A stretch of 39,085 bases of DNA. Origin: a virus. Numbering within the stretch: the stretch's first letter is position 1; every line of letters begins with the position of its first letter. A program made the translations under genes and the position numbers. The DNA is taken from the IMG/VR virus record IMGVR_UViG_3300045541_000080, positions 1 to 39,085 of that record. One strand, written 5' to 3'. The notes below the pieces were generated by a model. The model saw nothing but the letters and a program-made list of their open reading frames with translations. It was not told the DNA's origin and searched no databases. Of this stretch, positions 11,573 to 19,861 are shown in pieces.

Positions 11573-13278
11573 TGAGTAGGGCAGAGACCTATGCACGATG
11601 GGTTCTTGATCCCAAAAACGAAAACGCAACAGGGTATTTAATCAAGTTAGCAGCCAAAAGATTTCTTTCTGATTTGGATCGGAAAGACATTTATTTTGAT
11701 GAAGTAGAAGCTAATAAGATTGTAAACTTTGCGGAAAAATATTGCTGTTTGTGGGAAGACAAATGGAGAGGCTTACCCGTGTCTATTGAGCCTTGGATGG
11801 CATTTATTTTCCAGCAGATATTCGGTTGGTATTATACGGAAACCAAGTTAAGAAGGGTAAGAAAAGTATATGTCCAGGTAGCAAAGAAAAATGGCAAAAC
11901 GACAATTGGTGGGGTATTAGCTAATTACCATTTATTTGCAGATAACAGGATACAAACACCAAAGATATTTGTTGGGGCAAATAATGAGGATCAGGCAAAA
12001 ATATGCGTAAACATATCAGGAAAGCTTATTGAGCAGAGTCCGGCATTATATGAGTTTATTGAGGATGGAGAGGTGAACCTCTTTAAATACAAGGAAAATA
12101 TTGTGAATATTGTTCATAAAACTAGAGATGGTTTTATTAAACCTTTATCAAAAGAAGCTACAAATAACACCTCCGCATCAGCCGGAACAAAACATGGATA
12201 CAACCCGTCACTAGGCTTAATTGATGAATATGCGATGGCTGATACAGATGGCCTATTAAATGCATTAGAATCTGCTCAAGCTGCACGAGCGGAGCCTTTA
12301 ATATTCTGCATTACAACTGCCGGATTTAAAAAGAATGGCCCTTGTTTTCAGCAGTTAAGAAAGTCAGGAATTGAGATACTTGAAGGTGTTGTTACAGATG
12401 ATAATTATCTCCCATTTATCTTTGAATTGGATAAAAATGATGATATATCAAATGAGGAGGTTTGGCAAAAATGCAATCCTAATATTGGTATAAGTGTTTT
12501 TCCTGAATTTTTAAGAAGTCGATTGGCTGCTGCTAAAAACGAAGGTGGTAGCAAAATGGTTGATGTAAAAACATTAAACTTTAACGAATGGTGTGAAACA
12601 CCGGAAGTATGGATCGCAAATGAAATTTGGAAGGCTAATCATCATGGATTTAATTTAAAAGACCTACAGGGATTAGAATGTTATGGTGGATTGGATATTG
12701 TATCAGGTCTTTCAATGAACGCTTTTGTGTTGTTTTTCCCTCATTTTAGGGGTGAAATACACGCAGTTCTACCGCTGTTTTGGATGCCAAATGATGCAAT
12801 CCGTAGCAGTAATATCCGTGTAGACTTTGAATCATGGGCTAATCAGGGCTTGATTGCAATATGTGAAGGTAACGTGGTTGAAAATGACTTTGCATACAAC
12901 CAAATAATGAAAATGCTTGAGTTGTATAATGTTCATTCAATAGCCTTTAATTTGACTCTACTGAACCATGATATTGTGCAATCATTAATCAAGGCTGGAA
13001 TCAAATGTAATCCTATAAGTCAAGGATATAGGTCTCAAAGCACTCCAACCCGTGCATGGGAAGAAATGCTTATGTCAAATCAGATAGAACATTTTAATAA
13101 TCCCGTGTTGGCTTGGCAAAATATGAATACCCAATTGGGCAGAAATAAGGAAGGGGATATTAGAGTGCAGAAATTAGGGGGTATAAACGCTGGTATTACA
13201 GCAAGTATACAGGCATTAGCACAATTTAAATCCGTATCAGCCAATGAGATGGATGATCAGACTTTAGATACTTGGTAA
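11572..13278 (+). CDS. terL: Terminase large subunit
   Basis: 568 residues. ATPase: VQVAKKNGKTT (Walker A-like, about 102-111), the Walker B GLIDEYAMAD (acidic pair at about 218-219) and the coupling motif FCITTAGFKKNG (about 245-256). C-terminal nuclease: YGGLDIVSGLSMNAF with the first metal-binding Asp at about 374 and further acidic residues downstream. It pumps DNA into the prohead and cuts it. It belongs with the P27-type small subunit just upstream, an arrangement common in HK97-like siphophages. The end abuts an antisense gene. Confidence 0.95.
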   Translation: MSRAETYARWVLDPKNENATGYLIKLAAKRFLSDLDRKDIYFDEVEANKIVNFAEKYCCLWEDKWRGLPVSIEPWMAFIFQQIFGWYYTETKLRRVRKVYVQVAKKNGKTTIGGVLANYHLFADNRIQTPKIFVGANNEDQAKICVNISGKLIEQSPALYEFIEDGEVNLFKYKENIVNIVHKTRDGFIKPLSKEATNNTSASAGTKHGYNPSLGLIDEYAMADTDGLLNALESAQAARAEPLIFCITTAGFKKNGPCFQQLRKSGIEILEGVVTDDNYLPFIFELDKNDDISNEEVWQKCNPNIGISVFPEFLRSRLAAAKNEGGSKMVDVKTLNFNEWCETPEVWIANEIWKANHHGFNLKDLQGLECYGGLDIVSGLSMNAFVLFFPHFRGEIHAVLPLFWMPNDAIRSSNIRVDFESWANQGLIAICEGNVVENDFAYNQIMKMLELYNVHSIAFNLTLLNHDIVQSLIKAGIKCNPISQGYRSQSTPTRAWEEMLMSNQIEHFNNPVLAWQNMNTQLGRNKEGDIRVQKLGGINAGITASIQALAQFKSVSANEMDDQTLDTW

Positions 13279-13461
13279 TTATTTTTTAGGTTTTCTTTTT
13301 CTGTATTTCCGTGATCGTGCAGCATTAAAACTATTGTATGAATTGTAAGGCTCAAAGCCTATTTTATCAATAGTCTTATAGAAAGCATCAACTCTAGTAT
13401 CAGATGCCTTTAATTGGTCTTGGAACTTTTCCTCAAACCATGTCAGCAAATCTTTGCCCAT
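13279..13461 (-). CDS. Small basic antisense protein between terminase and portal
   Basis: 60 residues on the opposite strand, exactly filling the gap after the terminase stop. An amphipathic helix (DLLTWFEEKFQDQLKASDTR) is followed by IDKIGFEPYNSYNSFNAARS and a strongly basic end KYRKRKPKK. A minus-strand -7 box (TAACTTTG, 13494-13487) lies about 25 bp upstream of the ATG. The coding-like composition, own promoter and tight fit in the gap suggest a real gene; a basic tail suggests nucleic-acid or capsid binding. It could also dampen late transcription by antisense reading. Confidence 0.58.
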   Translation of the reverse strand: MGKDLLTWFEEKFQDQLKASDTRVDAFYKTIDKIGFEPYNSYNSFNAARSRKYRKRKPKK

Positions 13462-13486
13462 TTGTAACTTGGTTAATTTATTACTA

Positions 13487-13494
13487 CAAAGTTA
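13487..13494 (-). promoter_or_regulatory. Possible promoter of the antisense gene
   Basis: TAACTTTG on the minus strand fits TAnnTTTG; no clear TTTG at the right distance. The ATG at 13461 is about 25 bp downstream. It faces away from the portal promoter box at 13510. Confidence 0.4.
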
Positions 13495-13509
13495 CTAATA
13501 CTTTTACGA

Positions 13510-13517
13510 TAAATTTG
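13510..13517 (+). promoter_or_regulatory. Possible promoter at the portal start
   Basis: TAAATTTG followed by CAA. The expected start site falls on or next to the TTG start codon at 13523, so the portal message might be leaderless. The same TAAATTTGCAA stands before 35132. A -33 element is not evident. Confidence 0.35.
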
Positions 13518-13522
13518 CAAAT

Positions 13523-14866
13523 TTGAGTAAGCCTTTTTTTCAAAATATTTGGGAAAAATACGTTTGGAACACATCCCAAAAGTCAATTTCAGGTAAATTT
13601 GATCTGAAGGGGACAGAAGCGTGGGCTAGACTGATTGGTTACACCGATAATTTTGCTGATGAACCAGTAAGTGAGCAGAGGGCTCACGGCCTTGCTACCG
13701 TATATACTTGCATTAACGTAAGAAGCCAGACCATTGCCTCTTTACCTATAAACGTATACAGGGAAGATGGTGATAGTAAAATAAATCTATCAGAGCATCC
13801 TGTATATTATCCGCTGGCCCACCAGCCCAACAGCTATATGTCTTCTGCCAATATGTTTATGACGGCAATGATTCATGCTGATTCATGGGGTAATTCGTAT
13901 ATAGGGATAAATAGGAATGGTCGTGGCGAGGTTAGAAGTCTTGATCTATTGCAGCCTTGGCAATGCGAATCTATTAACGTAGTTGATGGAAACGCTTATT
14001 ACAATATCAATGGCATGGTTTATCCAAGCCGTGATGTATTGCATTTCCGTTGGTTTTCAACTGATGGATTAAATGGAATTAGTCCTATCCGGCAGAATGC
14101 CATAGTGATGGGAAAAGCTATAAAAGCAGAAAAATATTCGTCAATGGCCCTAGGTCAGAAGCCTCCTGGTATTCTTTCCTATGAGGGTAACATGACACCG
14201 GAACAACGTGCAGAAAATCAAAAGGTGTGGAAGGAAGACCTAATGGCTGGCAGAACCCCAATTCTGTCAGGCCGTTGGTCTTTTGAGCCTATTATGCTTT
14301 CACCTGGAGATGCACAATTTATTGAGCAAGAAAAATTAACAGACAGGAAGATTTACGGTATCTATCGTATACCTCCTGTCTTCGCTCAAGATTTTGAACG
14401 TGCTACATTTACAAATGCAGAGCAATCTGATTTGATTTTTGCTAAACATACGATCCTACCATTGATCAGAGTTATTGAGCAAGAATGTAATATGAAGCTG
14501 TTTAGTGAGCGTGAAAAACGTAATACCTATGTTAAATTTAACATGAATGGTTTATTGCGTGGTGACACCCAATCTAGGGCTGCTTTCTACACAGCAATGA
14601 GAAATATTGGTGGAATGAACGGAAATGAGATCAGGGAGCGTGAGGATATGAATCCATACGATGGTGGAGAAATCTACACCGTACAAGGTGCAAACGTTCC
14701 GGTGGATCAATTGCGTGAGTTCTATCAATCTAAAGTAACACCTCAAGAGAATTATGAGGAGGAACCAATGGAAGAAGAAGTAGGCGAAGAAAATGGAGAA
14801 GAAACTGAAAAAGCCTACAGAAAGTTTACAAGTAAAACAAACGCTAAATACCACTATACAAAATGA
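13523..14866 (+). CDS. Portal protein, HK97 family
   Basis: 447 residues. The portal core is clear: EQRAHGLATVYTCINVRSQT, IASLPINVYR, HPVYYPLAHQPN, NMFMTAMIHADSWGNSYIGI, DVLHFRWFSTDGLNGISPI, RIPPVFAQDF and GEIYTVQGANVPVDQ. The C-terminus is acidic (EEEPMEEEVGEENGEE), usual for portals that contact terminase or scaffold. Twelve copies form the DNA entry ring at one capsid vertex. The only start that gives a normal N-terminus is a TTG (13523); the first in-frame ATG is deep inside the domain. The stop shares ATGA with the protease gene. Confidence 0.94.
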   Translation: MSKPFFQNIWEKYVWNTSQKSISGKFDLKGTEAWARLIGYTDNFADEPVSEQRAHGLATVYTCINVRSQTIASLPINVYREDGDSKINLSEHPVYYPLAHQPNSYMSSANMFMTAMIHADSWGNSYIGINRNGRGEVRSLDLLQPWQCESINVVDGNAYYNINGMVYPSRDVLHFRWFSTDGLNGISPIRQNAIVMGKAIKAEKYSSMALGQKPPGILSYEGNMTPEQRAENQKVWKEDLMAGRTPILSGRWSFEPIMLSPGDAQFIEQEKLTDRKIYGIYRIPPVFAQDFERATFTNAEQSDLIFAKHTILPLIRVIEQECNMKLFSEREKRNTYVKFNMNGLLRGDTQSRAAFYTAMRNIGGMNGNEIREREDMNPYDGGEIYTVQGANVPVDQLREFYQSKVTPQENYEEEPMEEEVGEENGEETEKAYRKFTSKTNAKYHYTK

Positions 14867-15582
14867 TTAAAAAGGATATACAAGCATCTATCCTTTCCAA
14901 ATCTTTTGATCCAAATACGGTTCTTGAGAGCCGTAAGATGAAATTCATCATCTCTACAGGGGCAAAAGATAGAGGCAAGGAAGTGATCAATATGGAAAAT
15001 TGGTCATTTGAAAACTATAAAATGAACCCTATTGTTGGCTATCAGCACGCAGTACATGGTTCATATTTCACCGATCCTAATCCGGATATGGTGATTGGAA
15101 AAAGTGAAGTAAGTGTTGATTCATTCAACGGCAAAAAGGTTATTGTAGCAGAAGCTGAATTTGAGCCTGCTGAAATTAACCCAATTGCTGACAAGATTTT
15201 AAAGAAACTTGTCTTTGGTTCACTCAATGCTGCCAGCGTTGGTATTTTACCTACTGGCAATGGAAAAACGGAGAAAGGTACTTATTACTATGATGGTCAA
15301 GAATTACTTGAATGGTCAGTAGTAAATATTCCTATGAACCAGGAGGCAATTAAGCTTTCTATTGATAGGGCTAATGATGCCATTCGTGCCGTTTCAATGA
15401 TGCTGCCTGATGTTCCGTTCAATCAACTGAAGGCAATGAAAGTACAGGAAATTCTTGATCTTATTGAAGGCAAAGACCTTGCTGTTGATGTAGAAAAGAT
15501 TGAGAAAGACCTGAATCAACCAGACCCTAATGCTCAATTATATTTAAATCGTTTAAACCAAATTAAAAACAAAAATGGATAA
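14863..15582 (+). CDS. HK97-type prohead protease (S78)
   Basis: 239 residues. After FIISTGAKDRGKEVINMENW come NPIVGYQHAVHG (catalytic His), VIGKSEVSVDSFNG, the Ser motif GSLNAASVGILP and LLEWSVVNIPMNQEA, the usual Glu-containing end of the protease core. It cleaves the scaffold part of the capsid protein during maturation. It lies between portal and capsid genes with overlaps on both sides, as in HK97. The C-terminal 60 residues are a helical tail. Confidence 0.9.
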   Translation: MIKKDIQASILSKSFDPNTVLESRKMKFIISTGAKDRGKEVINMENWSFENYKMNPIVGYQHAVHGSYFTDPNPDMVIGKSEVSVDSFNGKKVIVAEAEFEPAEINPIADKILKKLVFGSLNAASVGILPTGNGKTEKGTYYYDGQELLEWSVVNIPMNQEAIKLSIDRANDAIRAVSMMLPDVPFNQLKAMKVQEILDLIEGKDLAVDVEKIEKDLNQPDPNAQLYLNRLNQIKNKNG

Positions 15583-16930
15583 TCTGAAAGCAAAGCGTGA
15601 GGAGCGTGTGGCATTGGAAGATGCATACGCTGCAATCGCAAATAAGGCTAAAGAAAAAAGCCTGTCAGCCGAAGAGGTAAAAACTCTTGAAGGTCTTGAC
15701 AAACAAATTACTAGACTTGATTCTGAAATCGAAGTTCTTGAGCGTGCTGAAAAGCGTGCTGCTGAAATTGTTAAAAGACAAGCATCATCTGTTTCTGCTG
15801 TTGGAGCAGTTCAGGACAATGCATCTGAAGTTCGTGAATTGAATAAGATTGCTAAATCTTACTCATTAGCAAAACAAATTCAGGGAATTGCTGAAAAGAA
15901 AGATCGTTTCCATAACGAAGGTATGGAAGCTGAAATGTATCAGGAAGCAGTTCGTGAAGCAAAGGAAAGTGGAGTTAGCGTATCAGGCAACATTGCTATC
16001 CCATCTAAATTTATCAAGATTGGTAAGCAGAAAGCTGCTCTTAATGTTGGTACTGAAGGTGGTGATGTTGTAGCAACTGATCTGATGGGACTTATTCCTG
16101 TATTGAATCCTAATCCAATTGTGTCACAGCTTGGAATCACCGTAATGACTGGTCTGCGTGGTGATGTACAATGGCCACGCCACACTACAGATGTAGGTTT
16201 CTCTTGGGAAACTGAAACATCTAACGTTGATGAGTCTGTACCAGCTTACGACAACATCAAAATGCAACCAAAGCGTACTGGTATGTATGTAGATGTTACC
16301 TCACAAATGATGCTTCAGTCATCTTTTGTTCTTGAGCAACATCTTCGCAATATCATCACACGCCGTTATGAGTTGACCGTTGATGATGCGGTTCTTGTTG
16401 GTGGTGGTTCTAATGAGCCTGTTGGTATTCTTAACTATTCAGGTGTAAACGTACTTTCACTTGGATCAGGATCACAAAATAACATGACTTATGCTGCTCT
16501 TATCAGCATGATCCGTGATGTTAAAACTGCTAACAGCCGTATTGGTGCTGCTGGTTTCGTTACTAACGCATCAGGTGAATTTGCTCTTGCAAATACTCCT
16601 AAACAAACTAACGGTGTAGAAGGTAATTTCATTTATGATTTTGGTGGTCGTTTGATTGGCCGTCCTTTGTTCACATCTGAAGTTGTTCCTTCTGATTTCA
16701 GCGAAGGTGGTCAAACTGATCTTTGCGGAATCATCTATTCTGACTACTGGCAGGGTGCTGTTCTTGGAACTTGGGGTGGTTTGGACATTCTGTTCGATCC
16801 TTATACTCAAGCTCTTGCCGGAACCAAGCGTTTTGTTGTAAACGCATTCATGGATGTAGAGATTGAGCAGCCTAAAGAGTTCTCTATCTGCAAAGATTGG
16901 GACGCTACTGATCTGCCTGCTCTTACCTAA
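15575..16930 (+). CDS. Major capsid protein, HK97 fold with N-terminal scaffold (delta) domain
   Basis: 451 residues. Residues 1-120 form a charged coiled coil (KAKREERVALEDAYAAIANK, LEGLDKQITRLDSEIEVLER), the scaffold domain removed by the protease. From about 140 the HK97 fold follows: EGGDVVATDLMGLIPVLNPN, ITVMTGLRGDVQWPRHTTD, FSWETETSNVDESVPAYDN, RRYELTVDDAVLVGGGSNEP and SDYWQGAVLGTWGGLDILFD. It forms the icosahedral shell. Codon use is more uniform (GTT, GCT, CGT rich) than in neighbours, as expected for the most abundant product. A stable hairpin follows the stop. Confidence 0.94.
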   Translation: MDNLKAKREERVALEDAYAAIANKAKEKSLSAEEVKTLEGLDKQITRLDSEIEVLERAEKRAAEIVKRQASSVSAVGAVQDNASEVRELNKIAKSYSLAKQIQGIAEKKDRFHNEGMEAEMYQEAVREAKESGVSVSGNIAIPSKFIKIGKQKAALNVGTEGGDVVATDLMGLIPVLNPNPIVSQLGITVMTGLRGDVQWPRHTTDVGFSWETETSNVDESVPAYDNIKMQPKRTGMYVDVTSQMMLQSSFVLEQHLRNIITRRYELTVDDAVLVGGGSNEPVGILNYSGVNVLSLGSGSQNNMTYAALISMIRDVKTANSRIGAAGFVTNASGEFALANTPKQTNGVEGNFIYDFGGRLIGRPLFTSEVVPSDFSEGGQTDLCGIIYSDYWQGAVLGTWGGLDILFDPYTQALAGTKRFVVNAFMDVEIEQPKEFSICKDWDATDLPALT

Positions 16931-16942
16931 TTAATTAACCAT

Positions 16943-16968
16943 AGAGGGCTGGAGAAATCTAGCCCTCT
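16943..16968 (+). terminator. Hairpin after the capsid gene
   Basis: AGAGGGCT (16943-16950) pairs with AGCCCTCT (16961-16968) around a 10-nt loop, flanked on both sides by TTAATTAA. No T-run follows, so it is more likely a 3'-end stabiliser or partial terminator that raises capsid mRNA over downstream genes than a full stop. Confidence 0.6.
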
Positions 16969-16981
16969 TAATTAACCCTAT

Positions 16982-17113
16982 ATGCCAAAAGCAATTCCTA
17001 AAAGAACCTTTCTATTGAAAAAAGATGTCGTTGCCCATAAGGGTGTGGCACTTGAAGTTACAGCAGAAGAATTGAAAAAATTCAAATCAGATTTGATTCA
17101 GCTTAAAAAATGA
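16982..17113 (+). CDS. Very small protein between capsid and connector genes
   Basis: 43 residues, basic: MPKAIPKRTFLLKKDVVAHK followed by GVALEVTAEELKKFKSDLIQ. Small proteins of this shape lie after the capsid gene in many HK97-like phages. It ends in an ATGA overlap with the connector gene, which supports translation. Its role is unknown; head completion or decoration is possible. Confidence 0.65.
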   Translation: MPKAIPKRTFLLKKDVVAHKGVALEVTAEELKKFKSDLIQLKK

Positions 17114-17745
17114 TTACTTATTCAAGGGTAATAGATCAGCCGGACAAGGAGCCCATTAGTCTTAATGAGGCCAAAATACATATTGAGTATCAGGGTACAG
17201 CTAAAGACGCATACATTACATCTTTGATTAAATCATCAAGGATTATGTGTGAGAAATATGCTGGTCTGTCGTTTATTACACAAGAAAGAAGAATCAAATT
17301 AGATACTTTCCCATTAGATGGAGAGCCGATCAAAGTTCCATACGGGCCTGTTCAAACCATTAATTCATTTACATATTTAAATGATGATGGAACAACTACT
17401 ACGTTGGTTGAAGGAACAGATTTTGCGGTTGATTCCCATAGTGGAATTTGCCGTCTTTTTGCTTTGGGCTTGGATGGTGAAGTTGATACATGGCCTACTG
17501 ATGTAAGAAAGTATCCACAAGCAATCAATATTGAATATACTGCTGGTTATGATGCTAATGTGAATGAGCCTTTACCTGAACAAATCAAACAAGCAATGTT
17601 GCTACAAGTAGCATCTATGTTTGAAAATAGACAGGATGAAGTTGCTGGTAGCATTAATATGATGAATTGGAATACTATCTCTTGGAATAGTCAGGCATTA
17701 CTTGATACCATAAAGGTTAGTTGGAATGCTGGATACCCCGATTAA
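17110..17745 (+). CDS. Head-tail connector protein, gp6-like (phiE125 gp8 family)
   Basis: 211 residues. PDKEPISLNEAKIHIEYQGT, DAYITSLIKSSRIMCEKYAG, PIKVPYGPVQTINSFTYLND and INIEYTAGYDANVNEPLPEQ, then IKQAMLLQVASMFENRQDEV: the standard pattern of the adaptor that forms the ring under the portal. It lies between the capsid and connector genes as expected. Its last 20 nt are overlapped by the inserted glycosyltransferase gene. Confidence 0.88.
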   Translation: MITYSRVIDQPDKEPISLNEAKIHIEYQGTAKDAYITSLIKSSRIMCEKYAGLSFITQERRIKLDTFPLDGEPIKVPYGPVQTINSFTYLNDDGTTTTLVEGTDFAVDSHSGICRLFALGLDGEVDTWPTDVRKYPQAINIEYTAGYDANVNEPLPEQIKQAMLLQVASMFENRQDEVAGSINMMNWNTISWNSQALLDTIKVSWNAGYPD

Positions 17746-18442
17746 TCTTCTTATTTATTTAGCCGTTTGGCGTAGACCTGAAATAACAGAGTTATGCTTT
17801 ATGGGTATTGAGCGGTTGCGTAAGCACCCACTTTATAACATACAAGTATTAGCTGTAATATCAGAACCTGAAATGATCCCACTTTGTAACAAATACAATG
17901 TAAAATGGATCGTAGCAGATAACTATCCATTAGGCAAAAAGAAAAATAAAGGGTTAAAAGAGGCTAGCAATTTTGATTTTGACTATTTGATGGAGATTGG
18001 TTCTGATGATCTAATCACCAATGATTTATTAGATTGTTATATTCCGTATTTTCATAAATATGACTTTTTTGGAATTTCAGATGCAGCTTATATTGAAAGC
18101 GAAAATCTTTCTTGCCGTAGATTGACATTTAGCAAAAGCACTTATGGTGCTGGTAGATGTATGAGTAGAAAGATGCTTGATAATGTAGGCTGGAACATTT
18201 GGGATGACAATCTTCAGCGTGGATTAGATAATAATAGCACAATGAGGATTGAAACAAAAGGTTATAAATATCATAAGGTGCCTCCTATGGATGTACCAGG
18301 TTTAATTGATGTTAAAAGCAATGAAAATCTATGGAAGTTTAATTATTTCATTGGTGAGGAATATGAAATCAATTTGTTATTTGCCAAATTAAGTGAGTCT
18401 GAAGTAAATAAGATAATATCATTCGCTTATGTTGGGACATAA
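17726..18442 (+). CDS. Glycosyltransferase, GT-A (GT2-like), second copy in the connector module
   Basis: 238 residues. INLLIYLAVWRRPEITELCF (nucleotide-sugar-binding start), DNYPLGKKKNKGLKEA, LMEIGSDDLITNDLL (D-D metal site), GAGRCMSRKMLDNVGWNIWD and MRIETKGYKYHKVPPMD. The order and core motifs match the first glycosyltransferase at 6202-6849, so the two are paralogues. It overlaps both neighbours (20 and 14 nt), so it is firmly built into the head-tail connector operon, where such a gene is not normally found. Expression at the time of assembly suggests that a virion protein may be the acceptor; host surface glycan is the alternative. Confidence 0.85.
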   Translation: MLDTPINLLIYLAVWRRPEITELCFMGIERLRKHPLYNIQVLAVISEPEMIPLCNKYNVKWIVADNYPLGKKKNKGLKEASNFDFDYLMEIGSDDLITNDLLDCYIPYFHKYDFFGISDAAYIESENLSCRRLTFSKSTYGAGRCMSRKMLDNVGWNIWDDNLQRGLDNNSTMRIETKGYKYHKVPPMDVPGLIDVKSNENLWKFNYFIGEEYEINLLFAKLSESEVNKIISFAYVGT

Positions 18443-18791
18443 AAATCTTATTGGTCATCTTGATCAAGAAATTTATTTCATTAAGCCAACCATTGTAAAT
18501 GGCGAAAGTAATGAAGATAAAATTACTGATTGGGAATTGATTGATGAGTATCCTATGGTTAATGCTAGGAAATTTGATGTTAGCGGTAATACTGCTGTAG
18601 TTGAAGATAGATTAACTTATTTTCAAAATACAGAATGGACTATACGCTATAGATCAGATATAACTAGGACTATGAGAATTGTCCATAATACTCAAGTGTA
18701 TGAAATCTTAAATATTCTGACTACTAATGAAGGCAGAAATAGATGGATGAAGATTACAAGTAACCTTTTAGACGAAATTTATTTCACATGA
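18429..18791 (+). CDS. Head closure / head-tail adaptor (SPP1 gp16-like)
   Basis: 120 residues: HLDQEIYFIKPTIVNGESNE, DWELIDEYPMVNARKFDVSG, DRLTYFQNTEWTIRYRSDIT and MRIVHNTQVYEILNILTTNE, ending NRWMKITSNLLD. This is the small beta-barrel of the head-closure ring (Phage_H_T_join type). It starts 14 nt before the end of the glycosyltransferase gene and overlaps the next gene by 4 nt. Confidence 0.85.
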   Translation: MLGHKNLIGHLDQEIYFIKPTIVNGESNEDKITDWELIDEYPMVNARKFDVSGNTAVVEDRLTYFQNTEWTIRYRSDITRTMRIVHNTQVYEILNILTTNEGRNRWMKITSNLLDEIYFT

Positions 18792-19285
18792 GCGTTAGGT
18801 TATCAGTTACAGGAATAGTAGAAATAGATATTCTTTTAAAGGGTTTACCTAATCAAGTAAATCATAGGGTTATGGGTTCTGCTCATGCTGATGCTGCAAA
18901 ACCTTTGATTAATGTAGCTAAAAACATTGTAGCTAGAAGAGAAAAGGTAACTGGAACAGGAAGACTTGAAAATTCAATTGGGCCAGTTAAATTATCTCAA
19001 AGAAAATCAAAGGAAGTAGGATTGGTTCATGTTGGGCCTGTTAGAAAAAAGGGTAGATATTATGGTTATCATGGACATTTAGTTGAATATGGTCATAGAT
19101 TAGTAAGTTCAAAAAAAACTGGCAAAAGAAATATTGGATTTGTTAGACCATATCCATTTATGAGGCCAGCATTTGAACAGACTAAAAAACAAGTTGAGAC
19201 TAATATAACTGGAAGCGTTGAGCGAAAATTAATGTCATATATGAAAAGAACCATAAAAAATACAGGAGGAACTTGGATTAAATAG
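18788..19285 (+). CDS. HK97 gp10-like tail-completion / neck protein
   Basis: 165 residues. LLKGLPNQVNHRVMGSAHAD, AAKPLINVAKNIVARR, a basic middle TGTGRLENSIGPVKLSQRKS, YGYHGHLVEYGHRLVSSKKT and RPYPFMRPAFEQTKKQV. The VEYG and PFMRPAFE motifs are the hallmark of the gp10-type family, which completes the neck between head and tail. The position between head closure and the DUF3168-type gene is canonical. Confidence 0.9.
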   Translation: MSVRLSVTGIVEIDILLKGLPNQVNHRVMGSAHADAAKPLINVAKNIVARREKVTGTGRLENSIGPVKLSQRKSKEVGLVHVGPVRKKGRYYGYHGHLVEYGHRLVSSKKTGKRNIGFVRPYPFMRPAFEQTKKQVETNITGSVERKLMSYMKRTIKNTGGTWIK

Positions 19286-19286
19286 T

Positions 19287-19679
19287 ATGCTAAAAGCTGT
19301 AACATACATATTAGAAAATGATGCGACTTTGCAGTCAATTATTGGCTCAAATAAAGCTGGGGACAAACACAAGGTCTATCCTGTTGTGGTGCCGGAAACG
19401 GAAAAAGCACCCTATTGCGTTTGTCGCATTGTATCTAAAGAGCGTACTGCAAAGGCTTGCGGTTATATATGGAGTATTGAGGTAACAAGTTATGCAACAA
19501 GTTATGATAAGGTTACCGAAGTAAATGATGCAGTTATAGCTGCATTGGAGGGACAAACAAGCGGAACTATTAATAATGAAAGTTTTGGTTGGGCAAATTT
19601 TTCAGGTGAATCTGATCAATTTGATAAAGACCACGATTTATACGCTAAAATCACAAACTTTGATGTTCATGGCATATAG
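19287..19679 (+). CDS. Tail terminator / completion protein, DUF3168-like
   Basis: 130 residues: AVTYILENDATLQSIIGSNK, KVYPVVVPETEKAPYCVCRI, SIEVTSYATSYDKVTEVNDA and VIAALEGQ, ending FDKDHDLYAKITNFDVHGI. The layout matches the DUF3168 (gp17-like) proteins that cap the tail tube. The gene follows the gp10-like gene and overlaps the next small gene by 11 nt. Confidence 0.85.
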   Translation: MLKAVTYILENDATLQSIIGSNKAGDKHKVYPVVVPETEKAPYCVCRIVSKERTAKACGYIWSIEVTSYATSYDKVTEVNDAVIAALEGQTSGTINNESFGWANFSGESDQFDKDHDLYAKITNFDVHGI

Positions 19680-19860
19680 AGTTAGACTTATAAAAAAATG
19701 GGTAAATACGTTTGGTAGGAGTTATCCTATCGGAACGGTTATTCAATCTGATTCTGAATTAGCTAGTGAACTGATAAGATTGAAATATGGTGTTAAATAC
19801 GATGGAGAATATCCTCCACAAAAACAGAAAATAAATTTGGAACAATTAAACAATAATTAA
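19669..19860 (+). CDS. Small tail-region protein
   Basis: 63 residues from ATG 19669 (MAYRVRLIKKWVNTFGRSYP), in an 11-nt overlap with the previous gene; an earlier in-frame ATG at 19576 is rejected as deep in that gene. GTVIQSDSELASELIRLKYG and VKYDGEYPPQ follow. This short, basic protein type (a strand followed by a helix) is often found before the tail-tube gene. Function unknown. Confidence 0.65.
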   Translation: MAYRVRLIKKWVNTFGRSYPIGTVIQSDSELASELIRLKYGVKYDGEYPPQKQKINLEQLNNN

Positions 19861-19861
19861 A

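Noticed and set aside
14552-14854. Minus-strand 100-codon frame inside the portal gene
   Set aside because: Antisense to the acidic portal C-terminus, giving a Phe-rich string typical of reversed GAA/GAG codons; no promoter seen.
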